Positions 32,328 to 40,933 of a DNA stretch of 64,000 nt are shown piece after piece (position 1 is the first letter of the stretch; each line of letters starts with the position of its first letter). The notes under the pieces are model-generated. The model had not been told where the DNA came from, searched no databases, and worked only from the letters and a program-made list of their open reading frames with translations. Made by a program: the position numbers and the translations under genes. Source of the DNA: Telmatospirillum sp. (GTDB taxonomy: Bacteria > Pseudomonadota > Alphaproteobacteria > CACIAM-22H2). The stretch is from positions 124,001 through 188,000 of the forward strand of contig JADCGL010000022.1 in the NCBI GenBank assembly GCA_020248985.1. Reading direction: 5' to 3'.

Positions 32328-32538
32328 GCGGCGCACGGCGCCGCTTGCGCGTGGCGAACATCAGCCAGCCGACCGGCCCCAGCAGCAAGACCAGCACCAG
32401 CCAGCCGAAGCGATGGCCAATCGGGCAGCCCGAGCCCGGCGGCGGGCGCCAGCCGCCGATTCCGGGGGCGAACAGCACATGCAGGAGCGGCAGGCCCCAG
32501 CCGCACAGCACGACGATCAAGGCTTGGGTTTGGGTCAT
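32317..32538 (-). CDS. Small membrane protein
   Basis: A 73-residue protein with two hydrophobic helices (ALIVVLCGWGLPLLHVLFAPG and FGWLVLVLLLGPVGWLMF) and a basic C-terminus (RKRRRAPPTS). ATG 32538 is preferred over a TTG 45 bases earlier, though the ribosome site is weak. The second helix resembles the short phospholipase D N-terminal (PLDc_N) hairpin, but this is a weak likeness. Function unknown. Confidence 0.5.
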   Translation of the reverse strand: MTQTQALIVVLCGWGLPLLHVLFAPGIGGWRPPPGSGCPIGHRFGWLVLVLLLGPVGWLMFATRKRRRAPPTS

Positions 32539-32635
32539 GGGCAAAATCGGCGGTTGGATCGGTCTGGCTTGGGCGTCGTCCAAGCGCTAGAACTGTTTGG
32601 CACAAACGCGCACGCACGGGAAAGGATATCGGCAC

Positions 32636-33415
32636 ATGCTCAAGGGCAAATCGGCGATCGTGACGGGTTCGACCAGCGGCATCGGCCTTGGCATTGCGCG
32701 CGCCCTCGTGGCCCAAGGGGCCAACGTGATGCTGAACGGCTTCGGCGAGGCAGCCGCGATTTCGGCCTTGCAAGCCGAACTCGGCAAGGGCGGCGCCAAA
32801 ATCGCCTATTCGGGGGCCGACATGACCAAGCCCGATCAGGTCGCGGGCCTCGTGGCCGACACGGTGCGCGAATTGGGTTCGGTCGATATCCTCGTCAACA
32901 ATGCCGGCATGCAGCACGTGGCGCCGGTCGATGCCTTCCCGCTCGAAATGTGGGACAAGGTCATCCAGCTCAATCTCACCTCATGCTTCCAGGCGATCCG
33001 CGCGGCCCTGCCGGAAATGAAAAAGCGCAATTGGGGCCGCATCGTGAATATCGCTTCGGCGCACGGGCTCGTCGCCTCGGCCGAAAAATCCGCCTATGTC
33101 GCGGCCAAGCACGGGCTCATCGGCCTCACAAAGGTCGTGGCGCTCGAAACGGCCAAGAGCGGCATCACGGCCAACGCGATCTGCCCGGGCTGGGTGCTGA
33201 CACCGCTCGTGCAAAAGCAGATCGACGCGCTCGCCGCGCGCAAAGGCATTTCGGGCGAGGCGGCCAAGATCGAATTGTTGGCCGAAAAACAGCCGTCGCA
33301 GGAATTCGCCACGCCCGAGCAGATCGGCGGCCTCGCCGCGTTTTTGTGCTCGCCGGCGGCCGACCAGATCCGCGGGGCGAGCCTCTCGATCGACGGCGGC
33401 TGGACTGCGCAATGA
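32636..33415 (+). CDS. bdhA: D-3-hydroxybutyrate dehydrogenase
   Basis: A 259-residue short-chain dehydrogenase that interconverts D-3-hydroxybutyrate and acetoacetate with NAD. The cofactor motif is VTGSTSGIGLGIA and the catalytic Ser, Tyr and Lys lie in NIASAHGLVASAEKSAYVAAKHG. The blocks NNAGMQHVAPVDAFP and AICPGWVLTPLVQKQIDAL are diagnostic for BdhA, as is the C-terminal LSIDGGWTAQ. The ATG at 32636 has an AAAGGA site. It would use the monomer released from the PHB made by the pha genes further along. Confidence 0.9.
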   Translation: MLKGKSAIVTGSTSGIGLGIARALVAQGANVMLNGFGEAAAISALQAELGKGGAKIAYSGADMTKPDQVAGLVADTVRELGSVDILVNNAGMQHVAPVDAFPLEMWDKVIQLNLTSCFQAIRAALPEMKKRNWGRIVNIASAHGLVASAEKSAYVAAKHGLIGLTKVVALETAKSGITANAICPGWVLTPLVQKQIDALAARKGISGEAAKIELLAEKQPSQEFATPEQIGGLAAFLCSPAADQIRGASLSIDGGWTAQ

Positions 33416-33423
33416 CAGCCGCT

Positions 33424-33822
33424 TTACTGCGTATCGGGCCGCACGCCCATGCGGCGCCACAATTCGTCGTTGAGGTCGCCCTGGCGCACAGGGCCGATCG
33501 CGGCGGGGCGCGGGGCGGGCGTGGGCGGGCTCACATCGTCCACGGTCAACGGTGCCGGGGCCGGTTCGCCGCTGAGACCGATATAAAGCCCCACCCCGCC
33601 CACGAGCAGAACCGTCAGAACGCCTATCCCGATCAGCGCCAGCCTCAGATAGCGCGCGCGATTGCTGAGCGGCGGGGCGGCGGGCGGAACGTCTTCCGGA
33701 TCGACCGGTCGTTTGCCCATGCCTTGCTTGCCGGCCATACCCTTGCCTTGCGGGCCTTTGCCGGGCGGGCCTTTGGAAACAGGGCCTTTGGGCGGCAGGT
33801 TCGTGCGAGCGGGTGCAGCCAT
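33424..33822 (-). CDS. Hypothetical single-pass membrane protein
   Basis: A 132-residue protein. Residues 1-55 are rich in Pro, Lys and Gly with repeated GPxGKG-like units. One transmembrane helix follows (about residues 57-82: YLRLALIGIGVLTVLLVGGVGLYIGL), then a proline-rich periplasmic tail ending LNDELWRRMGVRPDTQ. No family is recognised. The basic N-terminus suggests an N-in, C-out orientation. Confidence 0.55.
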   Translation of the reverse strand: MAAPARTNLPPKGPVSKGPPGKGPQGKGMAGKQGMGKRPVDPEDVPPAAPPLSNRARYLRLALIGIGVLTVLLVGGVGLYIGLSGEPAPAPLTVDDVSPPTPAPRPAAIGPVRQGDLNDELWRRMGVRPDTQ

Positions 33823-33866
33823 ACCGTTATCTTAAGCCAATTTCGCCAAAACAGGGAGAATTCGCG

Positions 33867-34637
33867 ATGGATCTGATCGTGCAGGGCCAGACTTTCCTGC
33901 TGACCTACGGCCCGCCTTTCGTCGCCGGCATTGCGATCCTCGTGGTCGGCAGCTGGGTTGCCGGCATCGTGCAGCGCGGTGTGGCCACCACGCTCGAGCG
34001 CGTGGGCAAGGTCGAGCTTACGCTGGCACGCTTCCTCGCGAGCCTCTCGCGCTATCTCATCCTCGTCGTCGTGGTGCTGGCGGCGCTGTCGCAATTCGGC
34101 ATCCAGACCGCAAGCCTCATCGCCGTGTTCGGTGCGGCCGGTTTGGCCGTGGGCTTGGCGCTGCAGGGCACGTTGTCCAACGTTGCGGCCGGCGTGATGC
34201 TGCTCGCGTTTCGCCCCTACCGGGTCGGCGATCGCATCGATGCCGGCGGCGTGCAGGGTATGGTCGAAGCGATCGACCTGTTCGTGACCGACATCCGCAC
34301 CGACGACAATGTCCAAGTGCTGATCCCGAACGGCAAGATCTGGGGCGACAAGGTCGTGAACCATTCGAAGTACCAGTCCAAGCGCCTGGATTTCGAAGTG
34401 ACGGTGCCCGACGAAGCGGACGTCGAAAGCGCATGCGCGCGTTTGGTGAAACTGGCCGCCGGCGATCCGCGCTGCCTTGCCAATCCGGCCCCTGAGGCGA
34501 TCATCGTCAAATACGCCAAGGACAGCGTCACCGTGCTGCTGCGCAGCTGGTGCAAACCGGCCGACGAAGGGGCGATGCGCTCGTCGATGAATCTCGCGTT
34601 GCGCAATCTTTCCAAGTCGAATTTCGCGGGCGGCTGA
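33867..34637 (+). CDS. Small-conductance mechanosensitive channel (MscS family)
   Basis: A 256-residue inner-membrane channel. Three hydrophobic segments are followed by the pore-lining helix GAAGLAVGLALQGTLSNVAAGVMLLAFRPYRVGD, the hallmark of MscS, and the beta-domain VQGMVEAIDLFVTDIRTDDNVQVLIPNGKIWGD. Length is close to E. coli MscS (286). It releases solutes on hypo-osmotic shock. ATG 33867 has a GGGAGA site. The HspQ gene follows after one base. Confidence 0.9.
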   Translation: MDLIVQGQTFLLTYGPPFVAGIAILVVGSWVAGIVQRGVATTLERVGKVELTLARFLASLSRYLILVVVVLAALSQFGIQTASLIAVFGAAGLAVGLALQGTLSNVAAGVMLLAFRPYRVGDRIDAGGVQGMVEAIDLFVTDIRTDDNVQVLIPNGKIWGDKVVNHSKYQSKRLDFEVTVPDEADVESACARLVKLAAGDPRCLANPAPEAIIVKYAKDSVTVLLRSWCKPADEGAMRSSMNLALRNLSKSNFAGG

Positions 34638-34638
34638 C

Positions 34639-34983
34639 ATGGCGATGCGCGAGGCGAAGTTCCGGATCGGCGAAATCGTGCGCCACCGCGTCTACGACTT
34701 CCGCGGCGTGGTGTTCGACGTCGATCCGGTCTTCGCCAATACCCAGGAATGGTACGACGCGATCCCGGCCGATCTGCGCCCGCGCAAGGACCAGCCCTTC
34801 TACCATCTCTACGCGATCAACGACCAGCAGGGCGCCTACCAGGCCTATGTCAGCGAGCAGAATCTGCTGCCCGACGCCGAGCGCGGACCGGTCGAACACC
34901 CGGACGTCAAGCGCGCCTTCGAGGGCCCCAAGAACGGGCTCTACCGGCCGCGCGCTTCGTCCTTCGGCGCCACGATGAACTGA
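34639..34983 (+). CDS. hspQ: Heat shock protein HspQ
   Basis: A 114-residue protein of the HspQ/YccV hemimethylated-DNA-binding family. The pattern FRIGEIVRHRVYDFRGVVFDVDPVF, then FYHLYAIND and AYVSEQNLLPD, is diagnostic. In enterobacteria HspQ acts as a Lon protease activator/adaptor. It begins one base after the MscS stop, so the two are co-transcribed. Confidence 0.9.
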   Translation: MAMREAKFRIGEIVRHRVYDFRGVVFDVDPVFANTQEWYDAIPADLRPRKDQPFYHLYAINDQQGAYQAYVSEQNLLPDAERGPVEHPDVKRAFEGPKNGLYRPRASSFGATMN

Positions 34984-35048
34984 GGAGCCCGCAAAATCAG
35001 ATGGCGCTCGCGCGCGCACCGCATTGCAATCTTAAGAAGCAAACCGCT

Positions 35049-36857
35049 TCAGCGCGGATGCGCGCGCACGACGTCCAGAAACGGCTTGCCGTAGCGCTCG
35101 AGCTTGGCCGCCCCCACGCCGTGCACGAGGCGCATGTCGTCGAGGCTCTGCGGCCGTATCGCCGCCATCTCGATCAAGCTGCGGTCGGCGAACACCACGT
35201 AGGCCGGCTGGCGCAATTCTTTGGCAAGCCGTGTGCGCAGCGCCTTGAGGGCCGCCAGCAATTCGCCGTCGGCGGGCGCATGCGCGGGCGTCCCCTTGGA
35301 AGCTTTCTTCTCGGCCTTGCCGGCCCACAGCGCATCCTTGCGCACGGCGAATTTCTCGGCCCCGCGCAGCACGGCACGGCCCATCTCGGTCACCGACCAC
35401 GAGCCGTGCCCGGCAATGTCGAGTGCGATGAGGCCGGCCGCCGACATCTGCCGAAAGATCGAACGCCATTCCCCCGCGCTGCGGTCTTTGCCCACGCCGT
35501 ATGTCGGCAAAGACGCATGGCCGTAGCGTTCGATCGCGGCCCCGCCAGCCCCCGTCAGAATGAGCACCAGATGTTCGGTGCCGAAGCGTTCGCCCGTGCG
35601 CAGGATCGCCGACATGGCCTTCTGCGCATCGATCGTCGCGTCGGCGGTCTCGACACCGTCCTGGCACAGATCGCAATTACCGCAAGGCTGCGAGGCTTCG
35701 CCGAAATAGGCGAGCAGCGACTGGCGGCGGCAGCTGGGTGCTTCGCACAACGCCACCAGCGCGTTGAAGCGCTGGCGCTCGATGCGCTTGCGCTCGTCGG
35801 GCGCATCGCTCTGTTCGATCTGCATGCGCCTGAGGCGCATGTCGTCGAGTCCGAACAAGGTCAGCGTATCGGCCGGCAACCCGTCGCGACCCGCACGGCC
35901 GATTTCCTGGTAGTAGCTCTCCACGTTCGACGGCAGATCGGCGTGGACCACGAAGCGCACGTCGGGTTTGTCGATGCCCATGCCGAAGGCCACGGTCGCG
36001 CACACGACGATGCCGTCTTCCTGCAAGAACAGATCCTGGTTGGCATTGCGTACGCGCACGTCGAGCCCCGCATGGTAGGGCACGGCGCGAATGCCGGATT
36101 TCGACAGCGCTTCGGCAAGCTCCTCGGTGCGCTTGCGCGAGGCGCAATAGACGATGCCGCTCTGGCCCTTGCGCTCGGCCAGGAACGCAGCGATCTGCTG
36201 GCGCGCCTGCTGTTTGGGGCGCATGGCGAGCCGCAGATTCGGCCGGTCGAACGAACGCACGAACAGACGCGGCGGCGTCGAAAAAAGTTTGCTCTCGATG
36301 TCGGCGCGCGTGGGCGCATCGGCCGTCGCCGTGAGGGCCACCGTCGGCACGTCGCCGAGCTCGCGCCGGATGCGCCCGATCGCCAGATATTCGGGGCGGA
36401 AATCGTGGCCCCATTGCGACACGCAATGCGCCTCGTCGATCGCGAGCAAGGTCGTATGCGCTTCGGCCAGCAATTCGCGCATGTAGTCGCGCACGAGGCG
36501 CTCGGGCGCCACATAGAGCAGACGCAGCCGGTCTTCTCGGATCGCGCGGCGCACGGCCGCATTGTCGGCGGCGTCGTTGGAGGAGTTGAGGCTCGCGGCT
36601 TCAATGCCGTATTCGCGCAGCTGACCCACCTGATCGCGCATCAGCGCGATGAGCGGCGATACCACGACCGTGAGGCCGCCGCGCACCAGGGCCGGCAGCT
36701 GGTAGCACAAAGATTTGCCCGCCCCCGTCGGCATCACGGCGAGCACGTTTTCGCCCGCCAGGACGGCCGCGATCACCGCTTCCTGGCCGGGGCGGAAATC
36801 GTCGAACCCGAAAATCGACTTGAGTTTCTGGCGCGCCGAATCGAGCGAAGCATTCAT
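35049..36857 (-). CDS. recQ: ATP-dependent DNA helicase RecQ
   Basis: A 602-residue superfamily 2 helicase unwinding DNA 3' to 5' in repair and recombination. Walker A is MPTGAGKSLCYQLPAL, motif II is AIDEAHCVSQWGHDFRPEY, and motif VI is YYQEIGRAGRDGLPA. The RecQ zinc domain is seen as CRRQSLLAYFGE plus CGNCDLC. A winged helix and a C-terminal HRDC domain (about residues 520-600) complete the usual bacterial layout. The start at 36857 (MNASLDSARQKL) fits family length. Confidence 0.94.
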   Translation of the reverse strand: MNASLDSARQKLKSIFGFDDFRPGQEAVIAAVLAGENVLAVMPTGAGKSLCYQLPALVRGGLTVVVSPLIALMRDQVGQLREYGIEAASLNSSNDAADNAAVRRAIREDRLRLLYVAPERLVRDYMRELLAEAHTTLLAIDEAHCVSQWGHDFRPEYLAIGRIRRELGDVPTVALTATADAPTRADIESKLFSTPPRLFVRSFDRPNLRLAMRPKQQARQQIAAFLAERKGQSGIVYCASRKRTEELAEALSKSGIRAVPYHAGLDVRVRNANQDLFLQEDGIVVCATVAFGMGIDKPDVRFVVHADLPSNVESYYQEIGRAGRDGLPADTLTLFGLDDMRLRRMQIEQSDAPDERKRIERQRFNALVALCEAPSCRRQSLLAYFGEASQPCGNCDLCQDGVETADATIDAQKAMSAILRTGERFGTEHLVLILTGAGGAAIERYGHASLPTYGVGKDRSAGEWRSIFRQMSAAGLIALDIAGHGSWSVTEMGRAVLRGAEKFAVRKDALWAGKAEKKASKGTPAHAPADGELLAALKALRTRLAKELRQPAYVVFADRSLIEMAAIRPQSLDDMRLVHGVGAAKLERYGKPFLDVVRAHPR

Positions 36858-36921
36858 GCTTTTTCTTCTGCCATCGTGCGCGCTCTGCCACAATGCCCGT
36901 CCTCGCGAAAGGCCGATAAGC

Positions 36922-37602
36922 ATGGAAATTCCGTTGGGACCCGAGATATCTCCCCACCCGGCACCGCCGCCCGTACATTGCGTGCTCGAGGGACGCACCT
37001 GCCGCTTGCGCCCGCTCGATCCGGCCCGCGATACGGACGGGCTCTATGCGCTCTCGCACGGCGTGTCGAAAGAGCAGCAATGGGCCTATCTGTTCACGGG
37101 GCCCTATGCGGACAAAGCCTCGTTCGCCGAGCATGTGCAGAAGATCGCGGCCGGGACGGGCGATCCGATCTATTGGGCCGTGGCGGACAAAAACGACCGC
37201 GCGGTCGGCTGGCTTTCGCTGATGCGCATCGACCGCATACATCGCGTGATAGAGGTCGGCTCGATCCTCTATACGCCTGCCCTGCAGCGCACGGTCGCGG
37301 CTACGGAAGCGCAGTATCTGATCGCGCGGCATGTGTTCGAAACGCTGGGCTACCGGCGCTTCGAGTGGAAATGCAACGATCTGAACGAGCCCTCGAAACG
37401 GGCCGCACTGCGCCTGGGCTTTTCCTACGAAGGGTTGTTTCGCCAGCACATGATCGTCAAAGGCCGCAGCCGCGACACGGCGTGGTTCGCGATGATCGAC
37501 CGCGATTGGCCGCAGATAAAAGCCGCGTTCGAAGCGTGGCTGGCGCCCGAAAACTTCGATTCCAAAGGCTGGCAGAAACGCGAACTGGCCGCGTTTCGCT
37601 AA
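36922..37602 (+). CDS. GNAT family N-acetyltransferase
   Basis: A 226-residue acetyltransferase of the RimJ/RimL-like group (Acetyltransf_3). CRLRPLDPARDTDGLYALSHG starts the fold, VAATEAQYLIARHVFETLGYRRFEWKCNDLNEPSKRAALRLGFSYEGLFRQHMIVKGRSRDTAWFAMID is the characteristic C-terminal part with the acetyl-CoA region. The acceptor could be a ribosomal protein N-terminus or a small molecule. It is divergent from recQ, and its stop overlaps that of the dehydratase gene. Confidence 0.88.
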   Translation: MEIPLGPEISPHPAPPPVHCVLEGRTCRLRPLDPARDTDGLYALSHGVSKEQQWAYLFTGPYADKASFAEHVQKIAAGTGDPIYWAVADKNDRAVGWLSLMRIDRIHRVIEVGSILYTPALQRTVAATEAQYLIARHVFETLGYRRFEWKCNDLNEPSKRAALRLGFSYEGLFRQHMIVKGRSRDTAWFAMIDRDWPQIKAAFEAWLAPENFDSKGWQKRELAAFR

Positions 37603-39290
37603 GGCGCGCCCGCGAGGAAGTCGAAATCGCAGCCTTGCGGGGCTTGCAGCACGCTGCGGCGATAGAGATTGCGGTAGCCGCGCTTCGGGATCGGCGGCGG
37701 CGCAAGGCCTTCCAGGCGCCGCGCGATCTCGGCCGGTTCGACCAACAGATCGATCGTCTTGGCCGAAACCGACAGGCGAATGCGATCGCCGTTGCGCACG
37801 GCCGCCAAGGGCCCGCCGATCGCGGATTCAGGCGCCACATGCAGCACGATCGTGCCGAAGGCCGTGCCCGACATGCGCGCATCCGAGATGCGCACCATGT
37901 CTTTCACGCCCTGGCGCGCGAGCTTTTTCGGGATCGGCAGATAGCCGGCTTCCGGCATGCCGGCCGCATGCGGGCCTGCGTTTTTGAGGACCAGAAAATC
38001 CTCCGCCACGACGTCGAGGTCGGCATCGTCGATGCGCGCGGCAAGATCGGCCAGATCCTCGAACACGATCGCACGACCTTCCGTTTCGAACAAAGCGGGC
38101 GTGGCGGCCGCACGTTTGAAGATCGCACCCGCGGGTGCAAGGCTGCCGCGCAGGGCGACCAGGCCGCCGACCGGCGAGACGGGGGCGTCGAACGGTTTCA
38201 CGACATTGCGATCGACCCAATCGATGGGCTCGGCGAGCCGCTCGCCCAAGCTGCGGCCTTCGACATCGATCGTGTCGAGATGCAGAAGCGGCTTCAGTTC
38301 GCGCAAGACCGCACCCACGCCGCCGGCGGCGTAGAAATCTTCCATATAGCCTTCGCCGACGGGCTTCAGATCGACGAGGACGGGCGTTTCGTCGGAAATA
38401 CGATTGAGCCGATCGAAATCGATCGCCACGCCGCAGCGCCCGGCGATAGCCGTGAGATGTACGACTGCATTGGTCGAACCGCCGAGCGCCATCAGCACGC
38501 GCAGCGCGTTCTCGATCGATTTCTGCGTCACGATCTGGCTGGGCCGCAAGCCGCTGGCGATGAGGCCGACGGCGGCCCGGCCGGTTTCCTCGGCCGCGAC
38601 CAACCGGGCCGCATGCACGGCCGGAATGGCGGCCGTCCCCGGCAACGACATGCCGAGCGTTTCGGCAATACACGCCATCGTGCTGGCCGTCCCCATCACC
38701 GCACAGGTGCCGGCCGTGACGGCAAGGCGGCCCTCGACCGTGTCGATTTCGGCCTTGTCGATGCTGCCCGCCCGATACTTGCCCCAGAAGCTGCGGCAAT
38801 CGGTGCACGCCCCCAAGCGCTGGCCGCGATGGCGGCCGGTCATCATCGGCCCCGTGACGAGCTGAATCGCGGGCCGGTCGGCCGACACGGCCCCCATGAG
38901 CTGGGCGGGCACGGTTTTGTCGCAGCCGCCGATCAGCACGACCGCGTCCATCGGCTGGGCGCGCACCATCTCCTCGGTGTCCATCGCCATAAGGTTGCGG
39001 TAGACGAGGCTGGTGGGTTCGAGAAACACCTCGCCCAGCGACACGGTCGGGAACACGCGCGCCAATGCACCCGCCGCCGTGATCCCGCGCACGACCGCCG
39101 CGACGAGCTCGTCCATCGTGCGGTGGCAATTGTTGAAGTCGGACGGGGTGGCCGCAACGCCGACGATGGGTTTGGCGAGCGACGCCGCGGACAGGCCGGT
39201 CGAACGCGCGAACGACCGGCGCAGAAAGCGCGCGAAATCCCGGTCGCCGTAGTTGGTGAGCCCGATGTCGAAACCCTGCGCGTCCGCCAT
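37599..39290 (-). CDS. IlvD/EDD family dehydratase, probably sugar-acid type
   Basis: A 563-residue iron-sulfur dehydratase. Conserved blocks include PSDFNNCHRTMDELV, IGGCDKTVPAQLMGA, GACTDCRSFWGKYRAGS, MGTASTMACIAE, LGGSTNAVVHL and ISDARMSGTAFGTIVLHVAPE. The three Cys (NNC, GGCDK, TDC) match cluster ligands. Details such as CRSFWGKYRAG resemble the pentonate/sugar-acid dehydratases (arabonate, xylonate, gluconate types) more than biosynthetic IlvD. It would form a 2-keto-3-deoxy sugar acid. An aldolase of the KDPG type lies 5.5 kb away. Start 39290 has AAGGA upstream. Confidence 0.82.
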   Translation of the reverse strand: MADAQGFDIGLTNYGDRDFARFLRRSFARSTGLSAASLAKPIVGVAATPSDFNNCHRTMDELVAAVVRGITAAGALARVFPTVSLGEVFLEPTSLVYRNLMAMDTEEMVRAQPMDAVVLIGGCDKTVPAQLMGAVSADRPAIQLVTGPMMTGRHRGQRLGACTDCRSFWGKYRAGSIDKAEIDTVEGRLAVTAGTCAVMGTASTMACIAETLGMSLPGTAAIPAVHAARLVAAEETGRAAVGLIASGLRPSQIVTQKSIENALRVLMALGGSTNAVVHLTAIAGRCGVAIDFDRLNRISDETPVLVDLKPVGEGYMEDFYAAGGVGAVLRELKPLLHLDTIDVEGRSLGERLAEPIDWVDRNVVKPFDAPVSPVGGLVALRGSLAPAGAIFKRAAATPALFETEGRAIVFEDLADLAARIDDADLDVVAEDFLVLKNAGPHAAGMPEAGYLPIPKKLARQGVKDMVRISDARMSGTAFGTIVLHVAPESAIGGPLAAVRNGDRIRLSVSAKTIDLLVEPAEIARRLEGLAPPPIPKRGYRNLYRRSVLQAPQGCDFDFLAGAP

Positions 39291-39342
39291 GTCGCTTTCG
39301 TCCTTTTTTGCACAAGAATTTACGGTCGCCATTGTGCCGAAC

Positions 39343-39359
39343 TGCATTGTATAAATGCA
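39343..39359. promoter_or_regulatory. Inverted repeat and TATAAA box in a divergent promoter region
   Basis: TGCATT-GTATA-AATGCA has perfect 6-base arms. It lies between the sugar-acid dehydratase start (39290) and the unrecognised 401-residue gene (39390) and contains a plus-strand TATAAA (39350-39355) resembling a -10 box. It looks like an operator over a promoter, for example for a GntR-type regulator, but the regulator is not adjacent. Confidence 0.45.
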
Positions 39360-39389
39360 ATGTTAACTCTCTCGCGTCTATATGGCCTT

Positions 39390-40595
39390 ATGAAGAGGAC
39401 GCTGCTTCCGACAAGCTTCGAAGCGCGCGGCTTGCTGGTTCCGTTCGAGAACCCCAAGCTGCGGCCCGTGCGTTTGCGCGCGGGCCCCGACCAGCGCCTC
39501 AAGGAATGGGAGGCGGTGTTCGAGAACTACGCCGGCGATTCGGGGCGGCAGAATCTCATCATGCAGTGGATCCATCTGCCCAACTGGACGCAGATGGCGA
39601 CGCGCGACCGCGAATTGTTCGACCAGATCGGCCGGAGCTTCGAGGGTGCGGGCGTCGATCCGCTGACGCTGCGCACGATCGTGCTGCAGGTCGAGCACAA
39701 GCACGCGGAAGACGAGGCGCGGCGCGCGGCGGCAAAACAGCGCATCGACGGAACCCGCCGCGACGCGCTGACAGCCTATGTGAGCTTGCTCGCCCAGGCG
39801 ACGCGCGAATGCGGCATTGCGCGCGGCGACGCGTTCATGGCGCGCGCCAACAGCACGGTCCTCATGCAGGCGATCCAATCCGCACCGACGGAACTTGCGG
39901 ACGGCGCCATGGCGAGCCTGTCGGGCAAGGTGTTCGCGCATCTGTCCGAACAGGCCAAGGTCCCGCAGCGCGAAGTGCCCAAGCGCATCGAAAGCCTTGC
40001 CGACATTCTCGCCCCCATCGGCGCCATCAACCTCGATGCCGATCCCGGCGCCAAGCAGGAGGGGCATCTGTCCCTGTCTTTCGCGCGGCTCGAAAAATTC
40101 GCCGAAGACGTCGCCGCCTACGAAAAGAACGCGCGCGACGAAGCGGCCAACCGCGCCCTTCTGGTCGTGTTCAGCGCGCGCCAGTTCGTCGAACTCGTGC
40201 GCCAGAAGCTCAGCGACATCGAGCAGCGCCTGAGCTTTTTCGTGGCCGTCATCCGCGACTTCGACGACGTCGCGAGCACCATCAAAGCCTGTTCGCGCGA
40301 AATCGCCTTTTCGATGGACGGCTGGGATACCCTCATCGACGTGTGGGACGAGGGCGTGCGCAAATACGAGAGCACGCAGGACGCCTACGCCCTCGATCTG
40401 GCGATCCAGCACATTCTGCTGTACCTGCCGACGATGCCCGCGAACGCGACCAGCAGCGAGAACGAAAAAGTATGGAACGGCCTCACCTTCCAGCGCAGCA
40501 AAATGGTGCGACAGTTCACCAACTGGATCGACGGCTCGGTCGACACCGAACTCCAGGCGCGCATGGAGAAAGCGCGGGCCGGAGCGGCGTCGTGA
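39390..40595 (+). CDS. Unrecognised 401-residue protein coupled to a PilZ gene
   Basis: A soluble protein of 401 residues, or 411 if the ATG at 39360 is used; neither start has a clear ribosome site, so the N-terminus is uncertain. I recognise no family. It is mostly helical with charged stretches, for example RIESLADILAPIGAI, LSLSFARLEKFAEDVAAYEKNARDEAANRALLVVFSARQFVELVRQKLSDIEQRLSFFVAVIRDFDDV, which look capable of coiled-coil formation. There is no signal peptide or membrane segment. The stop overlaps the PilZ gene start as GTGA, pointing to a joint, probably c-di-GMP-linked role. It is bounded upstream by an inverted repeat. Confidence 0.75.
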   Translation: MKRTLLPTSFEARGLLVPFENPKLRPVRLRAGPDQRLKEWEAVFENYAGDSGRQNLIMQWIHLPNWTQMATRDRELFDQIGRSFEGAGVDPLTLRTIVLQVEHKHAEDEARRAAAKQRIDGTRRDALTAYVSLLAQATRECGIARGDAFMARANSTVLMQAIQSAPTELADGAMASLSGKVFAHLSEQAKVPQREVPKRIESLADILAPIGAINLDADPGAKQEGHLSLSFARLEKFAEDVAAYEKNARDEAANRALLVVFSARQFVELVRQKLSDIEQRLSFFVAVIRDFDDVASTIKACSREIAFSMDGWDTLIDVWDEGVRKYESTQDAYALDLAIQHILLYLPTMPANATSSENEKVWNGLTFQRSKMVRQFTNWIDGSVDTELQARMEKARAGAAS

Positions 40596-40933
40596 CCGCC
40601 GTCCCGGGCGAACGCCGGCGGGCCGTGCGCTACCGGCCGCGGGACGCGAGCGTCGAGATTCTCGGGCGCATCGCGGCCCTCACCGACCTGTCGGTCATGG
40701 GCATGCACACAAACGGCGTGTGGGAGGGGCTTGCGCCGGGCAGCGTCGTTTCCGTCGTGCTGCGCCTGCCGCGCGCGCGCGCCGACCGCCCGCCGCACCG
40801 CTTCGACCTGGCCGCGATCGTGGTCGGCCAGTCGGCAGCGGGCACGGCACTGCGCTATCTGCAGCCGTCGAAACGCTGGGTCCGCGCGCTCGAGGCCTAC
40901 CTGGCCGCCGCCGCCGAAGCCGTCGCCGACTAG
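40592..40933 (+). CDS. PilZ domain protein (c-di-GMP receptor)
   Basis: A 113-residue single-domain PilZ protein starting at GTG 40592. The c-di-GMP motif is visible as [12 protein letters not shown] (RxxxR) near residue 7 and LTDLSVMGM (D/NxSxxG) about 25 residues later, followed by the beta-barrel stretch [13 protein letters not shown]. It would bind c-di-GMP and signal to a partner, most simply the protein encoded by the overlapping upstream gene. Its stop shares the bases CTAG with the convergent CobW gene stop. Confidence 0.78.
   Translation: MTAVPGERRRAVRYRPRDASVEILGRIAALTDLSVMGMHTNGVWEGLAPGSVVSVVLRLPRARADRPPHRFDLAAIVVGQSAAGTALRYLQPSKRWVRALEAYLAAAAEAVAD

Noticed and set aside
34749-40595. 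A 1948-codon open frame on the plus strand
   Set aside because: Most of it lies antisense to recQ and the dehydratase gene; only the last part (from about 39360-39390) is a real gene. The long frame is a product of high GC content.
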